From the NCBI GenBank assembly GCA_963989245.1, contig OZ022354.1, positions 1,392,501 through 1,456,500 of the forward strand: DNA of 64,000 nt. The letters are read 5' to 3'. This document shows positions 45,465-55,315 of the stretch, in pieces. A model generated the notes under the pieces. The model searched no databases and was not told where the DNA came from. It saw nothing but the letters and a program-made list of their open reading frames with translations. Within the stretch, counting starts at the first letter, position 1, and each line of letters starts with the position of its first letter. The translations under genes were made by a program, and so were the position numbers. Origin of the DNA: Nansenia antarctica. Taxonomy: Eukaryota > Chordata > Actinopteri > Argentiniformes > Microstomatidae.

Positions 45465-46153
45465 TAAAACAATTTTGAAACAACGTGCAATGATGTATTC
45501 GGTTGTTAAGTCATGACGTGTTTCCGGGTCCAAAGTTGGCTGAGGCGCTCTCTTCGAAATGCCTCAGTAATAATAATAATTAATTATATTTATATAGCGC
45601 TTTTCCGAGGCTGAAAGACGCTGACAAATATGGGAAAACGGGAAAGTGCTGTGTCCCTTGTTGTATGAATAGATCCGAGTCTTTGACATCAGACTTAACA
45701 ACCGAATAGAGCTATGGTTGAATGGAACACCCTACCAGGTCATATCTCTAAAACCCAGAATAAAGGGGGGAAAAGGAAAAAAAAGTGAAGCAACACATCA
45801 TATGCATTTGATCCTAGCCAAGTAATTTTATTATATTTCTGTTATTTATTGTTGGATGGTTCTTCTTTGTTATGTGTTTTGTGATGCTCACTAAAAACTA
45901 AGGCTGTGAACATTGTGGACTTTTATTTTGTTTTTATTTTTGTTATTATGTAAGTTGATGTTTTTCTTCTTTGTTATATGTTTTGTGATGATTTCCTGTA
46001 GATGTTTTGTGTGGACCCCAGGAAGAGGAGCTGATGCTTTGCACCAGCTAATGGGGATCCTGATGAATCAAATCAAATCACATTGCTAATTTAAGGTAGT
46101 ATTTTTGCAAGATGACGCTGTTATGGCTGGCGCAGCCCCAGTGAGTTGTGGTA

Positions 46154-46450
46154 GAGAAACAGGTCCTCTTCCAGGTGCTCATTGGCCAGGTCTGTTAAGC
46201 CCAATGCACACGGCGTGCGATTTTATCGCACAACAACATTCGATTCTCAATTCACACCAATTAATGAATAAATGTGAATGGAGAATCAAATTTTGTCGTG
46301 CGATAAAATCGCATTGCACGCCATGTGCATTGTCTCATTCAAAACAATGGAATTGAATTCGGTGGTGCGACAAAATTGGGGCAGTGTGCATTGGCCTTTA
46401 GAGAAAAAGGTCCTCTTCCAGTTTACGCTGCTCATTGGCCAGTTCTGTTA
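46154..46450. repeat. Diverged about 45-bp direct duplication flanking a MITE
   Basis: 46154-46194 and 46401-46450 both read gagaaa-aggtcctcttcca ... ctcattggccag-tctgtta. The second copy has an extra tttacgct. The MITE lies exactly at their junction. Confidence 0.85.
46198..46397. mobile_element. 200-bp MITE with TTA target duplication
   Basis: Ends agcccaatgcacac and, in reverse, aggccaatgcacac. Flanked by tta at 46195-46197 and 46398-46400. The interior contains nested inverted repeats (gcgtgcgattttatcgcac and gtgcgataaaatcgc). The size, ends and 3-bp duplication point to a PIF/Harbinger-type non-autonomous element. Confidence 0.85.
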
Positions 46451-46507
46451 GATGCCATACCAGGCTATGCTCCAACAGGTAAATTGGTGATAGGCCTCTA
46501 TATACAG

Positions 46508-46790
46508 TACAGTGCCCTGCGTAAGTAATGGGACAGTAACAGAATTATTTCTTCTTTTAGATCAAACGTTTAGGTTTGAGGTTTAAGAAGAGATTCTCAG
46601 CTTTTATTTGACGTATCTTCGGTTTCAGCATTTAGAAATGACAAAAAAATATATACATAGTCTCCATATTTTGTGCGGGCATAAGAGAGCTGTCAATGTC
46701 TAGTATTGATACTAGGCTTTGCATTTGCCTTTGGAGGCTGCAAGAAGAAATATATCTGAAACATTGCCAAAATCAACAGTTCAAATCAAA
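46508..46790 (+). mobile_element. Left end of a Tc1-like transposon
   Basis: Starts TA-cagtgccctgcgtaagtaat and continues with gggacagt, then the spacer ending in 'tctgaaacattgccaaaatc'. It breaks off at about 46790 where unrelated sequence begins. No transposase or right end was found nearby. Confidence 0.75.
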
Positions 46791-46954
46791 TCAAATTGTA
46801 TTTGTCAGATACATCATATACAGCCATTACATGACATAGTGAAATGCTTTAGGATCTTACTCCACGCTCAACAACAGTCGACAACAATCATACAATACAA
46901 CATATTAGTAATTTGCCTGCCTGTGCGTTTCCGCATCAATTTTTTTAAGCACTC

Positions 46955-47436
46955 AATGGAATGGCCCCTCTCTACCTCTCTGAGCTTCTGCACCGCCACA
47001 CCCCCTCCAGACCCCTTAGGTCAGCAGACCAGCTGCTGCTGGTGGTGCCTAGAACCAGGCTGAAAACCAGGGGAGACAGAGCTTTTGCGGCCGCTGCACC
47101 CAAGCTCTGGAACAGCCTCCCCCTCCATGTACGGGCCGCTCAGAGCCTGCAGGTTTTTAAATCCCTCCTAAAAACCCACCTGTTTTCCCTGGCCTTCCCC
47201 CCCACTTAGCCATCGTTAGGTCCCTGGCTTTTATTGTTTTATAGTTTGTCCTTTTATCTTCTCTCCTTTTAATTGTTATCATATCTTGTATTGTGTTTTT
47301 ATTTAGTATTCCTGCACTTTACCTGTTTTACATTTGTGCTCCTTATTCGCTCCCCGCCTGTGAAGCACTTTGGTTCAGTTGCTGCTGCATGTAAATGTGC
47401 TATATAAATAAAGTTGGCTTGACTTGACTTATTTAT
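46955..47436 (+). pseudogene. L2 LINE C-terminus and 3' end
   Basis: An 82-codon frame (46961-47209) reads MAPLYLSELLHRH...LLLVVPRTRLKTRGDRAF, AAAPKLWNSLPLHVRAAQS and FKSLLKTHLFSLAF. This is the full C-terminal block of L2 ORF2, here without a stop. The 3' UTR ends with gcactttggttcagttgctg ... gctatataaataaagttggc ttgacttgactt, the classic L2 terminus. The catalytic RT domain was never copied (5' truncation). Confidence 0.92.
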
Positions 47437-47450
47437 TTTAAATGACACTA

Positions 47451-47632
47451 GTGCTATAATGTCAGATGTAATAATAATGTCAGATGCAATAATAATGTCA
47501 GATGTGATAATAATGTCAGATGTGATAATGATGTCAGATGTAATAATAATGTCAGATAATAATAATGTCAGATAATAATAATGTCAGATGTGCAATAATA
47601 AATAATAATGTCAGATGTGTGGATGTATGTCA
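47451..47632. repeat. Short irregular repeat with unit aatgtcagatgtaataat
   Basis: About nine copies of 14-18 bp variants, including aatgtcagataataat. It leads directly into the Tc1 relic. Confidence 0.9.
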
Positions 47633-47814
47633 ATAATAATGTTTGGAACAAACGCAAAGAAGCTGGTAGGCCGCAGAAGACTTGGATTACTGAAGAATGC
47701 TCACCATAATGATGGAAAACCACAAAACAACTGTCCCACAGATCAGCAAGGTAACCAAGGTAACCACTAGTCCTCAAAAAGCATAGTTGTCTAGTTAGCT
47801 AACTAGAGGAGAAA

Positions 47815-48418
47815 AACATGGAGGATTTGGGCATGTATGGATGTGAAACATGGAGGATTTGGGCATGTATGGATGTGAAACATGGAGGATTTGGGCATGT
47901 ATAGATGTGAAACATGGAGGATTTGGGCATGTATGGATGTGAAACATGGAGGATTTGGGCATGTATGGATGTGAAACATGGAGGATTTGGGCATGTATGG
48001 ATGTGAAACATGGAGGATTTGGGCATGTATGGATGTGAAACATGGAGGATTTGGGCATGTATGGATGTGAAACATGGAGGATTTGGGCATGTATGGATGT
48101 GAAACATGGAGGATTTGGGCATGTATGGATGTGAAACATGGAGGATTTGGGCATGTATGGATGTGAAACATGGAGGATTTGGGCATGTATAGATGTGAAA
48201 CATGGAGGATTTGGGCATGTATGGATGTGAAACATGGAGGATTTGGGCATGTATGGATGTGAAACATGGAGGATTTGGGCATGTATGGATGTGAAACATG
48301 GAGGATTTGGGCATGTATGGATGTGAAACATGGAGGATTTGGGCATGTATGGATGTGAAACATGGAGGATTTGGGCATGTATGGATGTGAAACATGGAGG
48401 ATTTGGGCATGTATGGAT
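47815..48418. repeat. 32-bp minisatellite, about 19 copies, derived from Tc1 codons
   Basis: Units contain catggaggatttgggcatg and tatggatgtgaaa. Two copies have atagatg. Open frames of over 200 codons on the minus strand (three frames) come from this period and are not genes. Confidence 0.97.
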
Positions 48419-48586
48419 GGCGGCTTCATCATAAAGTAAAACAATGACCCAAAACATACAGGCCCAAAAAGTGGAAGTTCTTGACTGGCCGAGTCAATCT
48501 GCAGATTTAAAGATTCCAAAAATACCTAAAAACAAACAGGAACTGAAGATGGCTGCAGTACAGGCCTGTCTGAGCATCACTGGGCA

Positions 48587-49150
48587 GAAGATACCCAGTA
48601 TCTGGTGGGGACGTTGGGTCACAGACTTCAGTATCTGGTGGGACGTTGGGTCACAGACTTCAGGCAGAAGATACCCAGTATCTGGTGGGACGTTGGGTCA
48701 CAGACTTCAGGCAGAAGATACCCAGTATCTGGTGGGGACGTTGGGTCACAGACTAGCAGAAGATACCCAGTATCTGGTGGGACGTTGGGTCACAGACTAG
48801 CAGAAGATACCCAGTATCTGGTGGGACGTTGGGTCACAGACTAGCAGAAGATACCCAGTATCTGGTGGGGACGTTGGGCGATTCCAAAAATACCTAAAAA
48901 CAAACAGGAACTGAAGATGGCTGCAGTACAGGCCTGTCTGAGCATCACTGAGCAGAAGATACCCAGTATCTGGTGGGACGTTGGGCAGAAGATACCCAGT
49001 ATCTGGTGGGACGTTGGGCAGAAGATACCCAGTATCTGGTGGGACGTTGGGCAGAAGATACCCAGTATCTGGTGGGACGTTGGGTCACAGACTTCAGGCA
49101 GAAGATACCCAGTATCTGGTGGGGACGTTGGGTCACAGACTTCAGGCAGT
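48587..49150. repeat. Compound minisatellite (units of about 33, 43 and 47 bp), derived from the Tc1 3' coding end
   Basis: Core agaagatacccagtatctgg, then tggg(g)acgttggg, followed or not by tcacagacttcagg or tcacagactag. A 70-bp upstream stretch (gattccaaaaatacctaaaa ... gagcatcactg) is also duplicated at 48512-48584 and 48880-48952, so two levels of duplication are present. Confidence 0.93.
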
Positions 49151-49204
49151 TATTGCATGCAAATACAAAACATAAGTGCTTGATTTGGATTTGAATCTGC
49201 CCCA

Positions 49205-49870
49205 TTACCTTTGGTGGGACTATGTATAAAAAACATGTTGTCATTTCTAAATGTTGAAAACCAATACAGAAAAAACAAATAAAAGCTGGGAATCTATAAC
49301 TTTACCTTTATAGTAATTGTTTGATTTCAAATCCAAGCTTTTGGAGTAAAGAGTCAAAAGAAGTACAGAAAATATTATTATTATTATTATTATTATCAAC
49401 TGTTACAAAATATATTTTCAATGTATGGCCTTGATTTTTCTTGATTATACACAAAAACAAATCATGGATAATTAAAAAGGACCACAGCCCATGTTCTTGT
49501 ACTAAACCTTGTGACATTATAAAGGGGAGATTTATGAAACCATGAAAGTCATGGAATCACTCAATCATATTTGACGATCATCCTGAATGCTTTGGATATA
49601 ACGGCATCTAATTAAATGCGTTACAATCCCAGTGAAATGTAGCACAACAAAAGGAAGCCTTACAGAAGCCTACCCTGTTCAATGCCTGCAATTACATTGA
49701 TTTCATCAACAGAAAAAATGTGTCTGATTCTCTGAAAGAGCCTGGTGATTTGATATTGTAGCATAGATAACACACGTCAAACCTAACAAACACGTTATCA
49801 CAATATACAAAACAGATGGTGTAGCCTACTATGCTTAGATCTACCCCCTACTCCCCTATTTTGTATTACA
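49205..49870. other. Non-coding region, nothing recognised
   Basis: It contains an ATT microsatellite at about 49374-49397. No coding signature. Confidence 0.5.
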
Positions 49871-49874
49871 ACTA

Positions 49875-49998
49875 GGGTTGCAAATTTCCCGTAAATTTGG
49901 GAAACTTTCAGATAATTTCCCAAGTTTCCCTATGGTTTTCAATATGGAAACTGGAAATGATCGGGAAGTTTCCCAAACTTACGGGAATTTTGCAACCC
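49875..49998. mobile_element. 124-bp palindromic MITE flanked by TA
   Basis: The left end gggttgcaaatttcccgtaa then atttgggaaact pairs with the right end, which in reverse reads gggttgcaaaattcccgtaa then gtttgggaaact. TA lies on both sides (49873-49874 and 49999-50000). The element is almost one hairpin. A Tc1/mariner-type target is suggested by TA but the superfamily is not proved. Confidence 0.85.
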
Positions 49999-50124
49999 TA
50001 ATCATAACCCAATAACAGTTCATAATTTCTTGACCTCTCTGGCACAACATCATAGAATAATTTTGTCAATATCAATCCGTTTTGTCTCGTTTCTCAAATG
50101 TTGACATTAGCTTGTTGTTTTAGG

Positions 50125-50525
50125 TCTCAGCAAACCACAGATGCTTGTGGTCCATCACAGCGTCGCTCCTGCTCACTACAACCCACATCACTCCAGTCCT
50201 CCAAAACCTCCGCTGGCTCCCAGTCTGATTTAGGATTCAGTTGAAGATTCTCCTTAAAGCCCTCAACAACATGGCACCTTCCTACCTCTCTGACCTCCTC
50301 CAGTACACCTACCCACAGTCTCCTTAAAGCCCTCAACAACATGGCACCTTCCTACCTCTCTGACCTCCTCCAGTACACCTACCCACAGTCTCCTTAAAGC
50401 CCTCAACAACATGGCACCTTCCTACCTCTCTGACCTCCTCCAGTACACCTACCCACAGTCTCCGGTCAGCTGACCTCCTCTAGTACATCTATAACAACTC
50501 CCCCTCCTACTTATGGGAAACGGTT
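50125..50525 (+). pseudogene. L2 LINE scrap with a 70-bp triplication
   Basis: Reads HHITPVLQNLRWLPV then LKILLKALNNMAPSYLSDLLQYTYPQS three times (50251-50460). The 70-bp units are identical. A degraded fourth part follows (tgacctcctctagtacatct). The corresponding L2 continuation (acctacccacagtct, ggtcagctgatgccaacttc) is found at 56179-56235, beyond the LTR elements. Confidence 0.85.
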
Positions 50526-50578
50526 GTGTTATCACAAAAAAAAGTATAAACAGAACAACCACAAAGGGTCTTCAAGGA
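50526..50578 (-). mobile_element. Probable solo LTR, right fragment
   Basis: Together with 55316-56178 this forms, on the minus strand, a sequence starting tgtgacaaagacacat and ending gtgataaca, with a 5' TG and 3' CA and typical LTR composition. The gypsy element at 50579-55315 separates the two parts. No internal region belongs to it. The boundaries are an inference, since a target duplication cannot be confirmed inside the duplicated L2 sequence. Confidence 0.5.
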
Positions 50579-50719
50579 TGTCATGTCTATGATTGCCACG
50601 CCCCTCAGGCGAGTTCATTCTATAATAAAGCGTGCCCAAGTTAAGACCGCAGGTTCGATGTGTCATCCCCAGTTATTAACTATTGATTAGATTCTGCAAG
50701 GTCTAGTAGAGATTCAACA
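50579..50719 (+). repeat. 5' LTR of the gypsy element
   Basis: 141 bp, TG...CA. It contains ttctataataaagcgtgccc, a plausible promoter and poly(A) region. Confidence 0.93.
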
Positions 50720-50777
50720 TTGGCGACGAGGAGAAACATGTATTTGTAATTACAAGAATCAAGTTTAGCTAGTTAGT

Positions 50778-51584
50778 ATGGAGAAAACCGGGATTCAACA
50801 TTTCGCATGCTACACAGAGCCAGCCACGCTAGGTCCGAGATGGAAGCGTTGGCTAACGTCGTTCGAGCTATATGCGGACGGAAAAGGGCTCATCTTGGAT
50901 GACGATTCACCTAATACTACAAAGCAAAGGAGACGTGCACTATTACTACATCTAGCTGGACCAGACGTTCAGGATGTTTTTTCAACTTTACCGGACAACG
51001 GTGATGCAACGGACTACATGAAGACGGTCAAGGCTTTGAACGCATACTTCGTGCCCCAAGTCAACACAGCGCTAGCAAGGTACGCGTTTCAAAAGATGCA
51101 CCAGAAACCAGGTGAGACAGTGCAGCAATTTGCTACACGCCTGAGACAAGCTGTGAGAGACTGTGGATATGGGGGAGATTCTGATAACCAGATAAGGGAT
51201 GCAATTCTAAGCAAAGGAACATCAGAGTATCTGCGTAGGAAGCTTTTGGAAGAGGGTCGTGGATTGACATTAGCAGTTACAATGGAAATAGCTGCTCGTT
51301 GTGAGAGCATCGAGGAGCAAATGGCGGACATGTCATGCACAACGACCAGAGCTACTTCGGAGACTGTTAACCGAGTTGATCACAACGAAAAAAAGGGATG
51401 GCAAAACTGGAACGAGAAAGGTAAACCGAACAGAGACGATAGAAGTGATGGAAAGTGTTACAGATGTGGAAATTCTGAACACATTGGCCGAGATCCAAAA
51501 TGCCCCGCACGCGGCGTGACATGCCACAAGTGTCAGGGTAAAGATCATTTTGCAAGAAGAGGAAGACTTTGCATTTGCCATTAA
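50778..51584 (+). CDS. gypsy Gag-like protein
   Basis: 268 codons starting MEKTGIQHFACYTEPA. Residues about 25-200 hold a retrotransposon Gag capsid-like domain (RWKRWLTSFELYADG, YMKTVKALNAYFVPQVN, YAFQKMHQKPGETVQQFATRL, AILSKGTSEYLRRKLLEEG). Near residues 232-265 are nucleic-acid-binding Cys/His knuckles, CYRCGNSEHIGRDPKC and CHKCQGKDHFARR. It would package the element's RNA in a cytoplasmic particle. The frame breaks right after the second knuckle, where the last Cys should be, and pol starts in the next frame (overlap at 51550-51584). I cannot tell whether this is a natural frameshift or a mutation. Confidence 0.88.
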   Translation: MEKTGIQHFACYTEPATLGPRWKRWLTSFELYADGKGLILDDDSPNTTKQRRRALLLHLAGPDVQDVFSTLPDNGDATDYMKTVKALNAYFVPQVNTALARYAFQKMHQKPGETVQQFATRLRQAVRDCGYGGDSDNQIRDAILSKGTSEYLRRKLLEEGRGLTLAVTMEIAARCESIEEQMADMSCTTTRATSETVNRVDHNEKKGWQNWNEKGKPNRDDRSDGKCYRCGNSEHIGRDPKCPARGVTCHKCQGKDHFARRGRLCICH

Positions 51585-54500
51585 TGACAATCACATGTCA
51601 GAGAGACTAGATTTCTGTGTGGGGGGAGTGAATATGAAAATGCTCATTGACTCTGGCGCAACAATCAATGTGATGGGAGAAAATGTGTGGGAAAATGTGA
51701 AAGCAGAACACATTAAGTGTCATTCCTATGTCCCTAAGACAGAGAGGAAATTGTACTCATATTGTTCCAGTGAACCATTAACTGTCAAGGGTGCATTTAC
51801 ATGTAATGTGTCAATAGGAAACAAAACTGTACATGCAGAATTGGAGAATTTAGACATTATTGAACCAGTGAATGGGCCCACCCCGTGGGTGAATCCGGTC
51901 GTAATTGTCCCAAAACCTGGAAACGATGTCCGACTCTGCCTGGATATGAGACGGGCCAACAAAGCCATAGTGAGGGAACGCTTCCCAATCCCCACTGTGG
52001 ATGAGCTACTCCAAGGGATGAATGGCTCGACCATATTCAGCAAGTTAGACTTGAAGTGGGGCTACCACCAACTCGAACTGACTCCTGAATCGCGTGAGAT
52101 CACAACGGTTCGCTGTGCACAACGGCGTGTACAGGTACAAAAGACTGTTGTTCGGTGTGTCATCTGCTAGCGAGCAATACCAGCACGAGATAGCCAATAC
52201 CTTGGCTGGAATTGAAGGGGTTGAAAACATATCCGATGACGTGATCATACATGCACGTGACCAAGCCATGCACGACAAACGACTGCACGCCGTTATGGCG
52301 AGACTCAGAGAAGCAGGATTGACACTAAATCCAGAGAAGTGTCAGTTCAACATGGACAGACTAATTTTCATGGGAATTCTGTTGTCAGAGAAGGGCATTG
52401 GTCCAACAGAAGAGAGGGTGCGAGCTGTGACAGAAGCACGGGAGCCAGAGAGCGACACGGAGGTGCGTAGTTTCCTGGGGCTGGTCGGATACAGCAGCAG
52501 ATTTATCCCTCAGTTTGCTACAATGTCAGACGCCTGACAAGGAAGGACACGCCATTCATATTCGGGCCAGACCAGAAGCAAGCATTCAGTGCTCTTAAAA
52601 CAGCGCTCGCCAGAGCGACCACCCTTGCTTATTTCGACAAGGACGCGCCGACGCAGGTAATAGCTGATGCAAGCCCTGTAGGATTAGGTGCAGTCCTGGT
52701 GCAGAACCAGAAAGGAATCAACGTTCCTGTGTGCTACGTGAGCCGCAGCCTGACAGACTGTGAACGGAGATACTCGCAGACAGAGCGAGGCACTAGGTCT
52801 AGTTTGGGCCTGCGAGAGACTTCATCCATACCTGTATGGGAGACAGTTTGATCTAGTCACAGATCACAAACCACTATAAGTGATCTATGGTCGCCCCGCG
52901 GTGGTGTAGCGGTCTAAGCACTGGCCACTAGTGCAAGCTGCCCACCGGGGACTGGGATCGAATCCCAGCTCGCCAGATCCGGATATGGCTGGGGCACACA
53001 CGGGGAGCGGCATATTGGGCGGCCGCTCCCGAGGGCGGTATAGGAGTATTTCCGGACAAGGATCCGTCGCGCAACACCGCCCCCTGGGTGCCGGAATAAC
53101 GGTGCTGGGCTCGAGGAGCCAGTCAGCTAGTCTGCCTGGCGGCCTCCTCTGGGACTGCCGACCACGGGGTCGTGCGGCGGATCCTTCGCAATAGGCAGGG
53201 GATAATTGGATGCTAGGTTGGGTTCAATTGGCTACCAAATTGGGTGAAAAAGGGGATAAAATCTGAAAAACACATTAAAAAAAAGTTGAAAAAAAGAAGT
53301 GATCTATGGTCCCCGTTCCAAACCCTGTGCGCGGATAGAACGATGGGTTCTTAGGCTACAGCCCTACGAATTCAAAATTGTCCACATAGCAGGGAAGAGC
53401 AACATCGCTGATTCGCTATCAAGACTCCTGTCAAGCAGTGTGAAACAGGCCAAGCACAAGCATGGAGCTGATGAGTATGTGAGGTTTGTGGCGGTGAACG
53501 CAACACCGAGAGCACTCACCACCCGAGAAGTGGAGGAGGCATCCGCCGCTGACCCTGAGCTTCAGGACGTACGCGAAGCCATAGCGACTGGACACTTTGA
53601 AAAGTGCAAACCATATGCTGTCGTTGCAGGCGAGCTATGCACAGTAGGATACCTTGTTCTGAGAGGCACACGCATAGTGTTGCCACAGGCCTTGCGGACG
53701 CGGGCACTTGCACTAGCCCACGAAGGACATCTGGGTATAGTGGGAACAAAGCAGCATCTCAGGACTAAAGTGTGGTGGCCTGGCATGGATAGAGTGTGGT
53801 GGCCTGGCATGGATAGGGCAGCTGAGAGCCACGGATGTCAAATAGTGGCTAGACCTGCCCACCTGAACCGCTGAGACCCACACCGCTACCTGATGGACCC
53901 TGGCGGGATGTCGCCATTGACCTACTGGGGCCTCTCCCGTCCAACCACTCCATTTTAGTGGTAGTAGACTATTTCAGCCGGTATTATGAATATGACGTCA
54001 TGACCACAACCACATCAGAAAAGGTCATAGACAGTCTGGAGTCAATATTCAGTCGACATGGACTGCCAGTCACAATCAAGACTGACAATAGACCCCAGTT
54101 CAGATCTGAACAATTTAGACTGTACTGTGAGGAAAACGGCATCACACACATCAAAACCACACCGAAATACGCTCAGGCCAACGGAGAAGTTGAGCGTCAG
54201 AACGCGTCACTGATGAAGAGGATTCGGATTGCTCAATCAGAGGGACTGGATTGGAAAAAGGAACTGAGAAATATGTGACAATCTACAGGAGCATCATCCA
54301 TCCCTCCACAGGTAAAAGCCCTGCCGAACTGCTTTTCAACTGAAAGATGAGAGGAAAGCTACCGGAACTGATTGAAGTGAACACAGATCAAGAAGTGTGT
54401 GACCGTGACGCTGAGCAGAAGGCAAAGAGTAAGCTGTATGCTGATACACGCAAGAGGAGCACAGCAGTCAGAGGTCAGTGTCGGTGACACTGTTCTCCTG

Positions 54501-54866
54501 AAACAGGACAAAACTGACAAGTTCTCTACCACATTCAACGCGACACCACACAAGATCATAAGTAGGGCCGGAAACAAAGTGGTAGTGGAATCGCCAACAG
54601 GAGCACGGTATTTGAGGAACACCACTTTTGTTAAGAGATACGAAGGAAAAGGACTGAAACAAGGGACATTCCAAGAAGAGGAGGACACACAGGAAACTGA
54701 GGACACAGAAATCAGAGAGGCAACAGAAGAACACACACACGCCACTGATAATCAGAGTCCACAAGCCGAACATAACTATGACACACAAATACAGACAGGC
54801 GTGCCAGACAGGCCGCAAAGGATCAAGCGAACACCCAGTAGACTGTCTGACTATGTTTTGAAGTGA
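51550..54866 (+). pseudogene. gypsy Pol: protease, RT, RNase H, integrase in broken frames
   Basis: Protease: MLIDSGATINVM (D-S-G at about 51640). A deletion joins it to RT: NPVVIVPKPGNDVRLCLDMRRAN, FSKLDLKWGYHQLEL, a frameshift at about 52100, then YRYKRLLFGVSSASEQYQ, the catalytic ISDDVI (about 52235) and FLGLVGYSSRFIPQFA. Frameshifts flank RNase H: TLAYFDKDAPTQVIADASP (about 52620), SRSLTDCERRYSQTE and DLVTDHKPL, where the SINE (52893-53296) breaks it; it resumes with RSKPCARIERWVLRLQPYEF and NIADSLSRLL. Integrase: an H-H-type region, VWWPGMDR duplicated (24-bp repeat at about 53770-53817), the first Asp in DVAIDLLGP (about 53912), KTDNRPQFRSEQF (second Asp), and NGEVERQN (Glu). The C-terminal segment 54399-54866 holds GDTVLLKQDKTDKFS and a Glu/Thr-rich tail. 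It is dead by at least five lesions. Confidence 0.92.
52893..53296 (+). mobile_element. tRNA-derived SINE, copy 2, inside gypsy RNase H
   Basis: A perfect 15-bp duplication aagtgatctatggtc lies at 52878-52892 and 53297-53311. The A box is tggtgtagcgg (52902-52912) and the B box ggatcgaatcc (52955-52965). The body matches copy 1 at 4473 closely and the tail is A-rich. It inserted after the gypsy element, which is itself young, so this SINE family was active recently. Confidence 0.96.
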
Positions 54867-55160
54867 AGAGGATTCTCAATGTGTAAAAAAAAAAAAAGAG
54901 AGAGTTGTACAATGTTTTTAATTCTGATTTGAAAATACTGTAATGATACACTGATTTTGAATTTACAGGAAATAATTTGGAAAATACAGTGATTTATAAT
55001 AATAAGAAAAAAATGTTACCTGATGTTATACCAGCTGACCATTAAGAAGTGTCAAGGGATATTTTGATAATTACTGAAATATGATTTAGAATGCAATTTA
55101 GCTACATTAAGGTTAGTATAATCATTAGCTGTGTTTGTTGGTTAGTAAGAGTTTAATGCC

Positions 55161-55174
55161 AAGAAAAGGGGGGA
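55161..55174 (+). other. Polypurine tract of the gypsy element
   Basis: aagaaaaggggggа-type purine run directly before the 3' LTR; it primes plus-strand synthesis in LTR elements. Confidence 0.8.
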
Positions 55175-55315
55175 TGTCATGTCTATGATTGCCACGCCCC
55201 TCAGGCGAGTTCATTCTATAATAAAGCGTGCCCGAGTTAAGACCGCAGGTTCGATGTGTCGTCCCCAGTTATTAACTATTGATTAGATTCTGCAAGGTCT
55301 AGTAGAGATTCAACA
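55175..55315 (+). repeat. 3' LTR of the gypsy element
   Basis: 141 bp, differing from the 5' LTR at 2 positions (about 1.4%). Confidence 0.93.

Larger units (their letters stand above)
43680..46083 (+). pseudogene. LINE C-terminus and 3' UTR, split by the TAA-flanked element at 43992-45464
   Basis: The left part reads DQTCPADPSIITLR-type remains with LVLSHLDDCLVVWSGTTKTHLG and RVQNRAAWLALQCTMRANM (43715-43880) and ends in NTHTPTDMPPVVTTQFQK. The right part resumes with RIELWLNGTPYQVISLKPRIK-like remains (45690-45770) and a long T-rich UTR ending 'gtgtggaccccaggaagagg' ... 'ggggatcctgatgaatcaaa' tcaaatca (46083). The thumb and C-terminal motifs are L2-like. It is dead because of the insertion and frameshifts. 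Confidence 0.78.
47636..49200 (+). pseudogene. Tc1-like transposase relic carrying two internal minisatellites
   Basis: Scraps in Tc1 order. 47645-47760 reads WNKRKEAGRPQKTWITEEC (linker/HTH region). The 32-bp array at 47815-48418 encodes VKHGG-FGHVWM-type words that correspond to the VKHGGG..VWACM motif. 48441-48510 reads NNDPKHTG (second catalytic Asp) and VEVLDWPSQSADLK (third catalytic region, where the Pro-Ile-Glu that should follow is lost). 48535-48600 reads KQELKMAAVQACLSI. The tail array encodes AEDTQYLVG..GHRLQ-like words and ends in RLQAVIACKYKT, the normal C-terminus. The protein is dead. Confidence 0.85.
50579..55315 (+). mobile_element. Ty3/gypsy LTR retrotransposon, young but defective
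   Basis: Two 141-bp LTRs (50579-50719 and 55175-55315) start tgtcatgtctatg, end gattcaaca, and differ at only 2 sites (a/g in gcccaag and tgtcatc). Just inside the left LTR is tggcgacgaggag, the usual primer-binding position. A purine tract (55161-55174) precedes the right LTR. Gene order is gag, protease, RT, RNase H, integrase, which is gypsy order. No envelope gene is present. Flanks aagga and aagta may be a 5-bp duplication with one change. A SINE sits inside RNase H. Confidence 0.95.

Noticed and set aside
47795..48519. Minus-strand frames with IHAQILHVSHPYMPKSSMF words
   Set aside because: Antisense to the Tc1-derived 32-bp array; three frames give the same words.
50579..55315. Endogenous retrovirus
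   Set aside because: Gene order and motifs are those of a Ty3/gypsy retrotransposon; no envelope reading frame lies between integrase and the 3' LTR.
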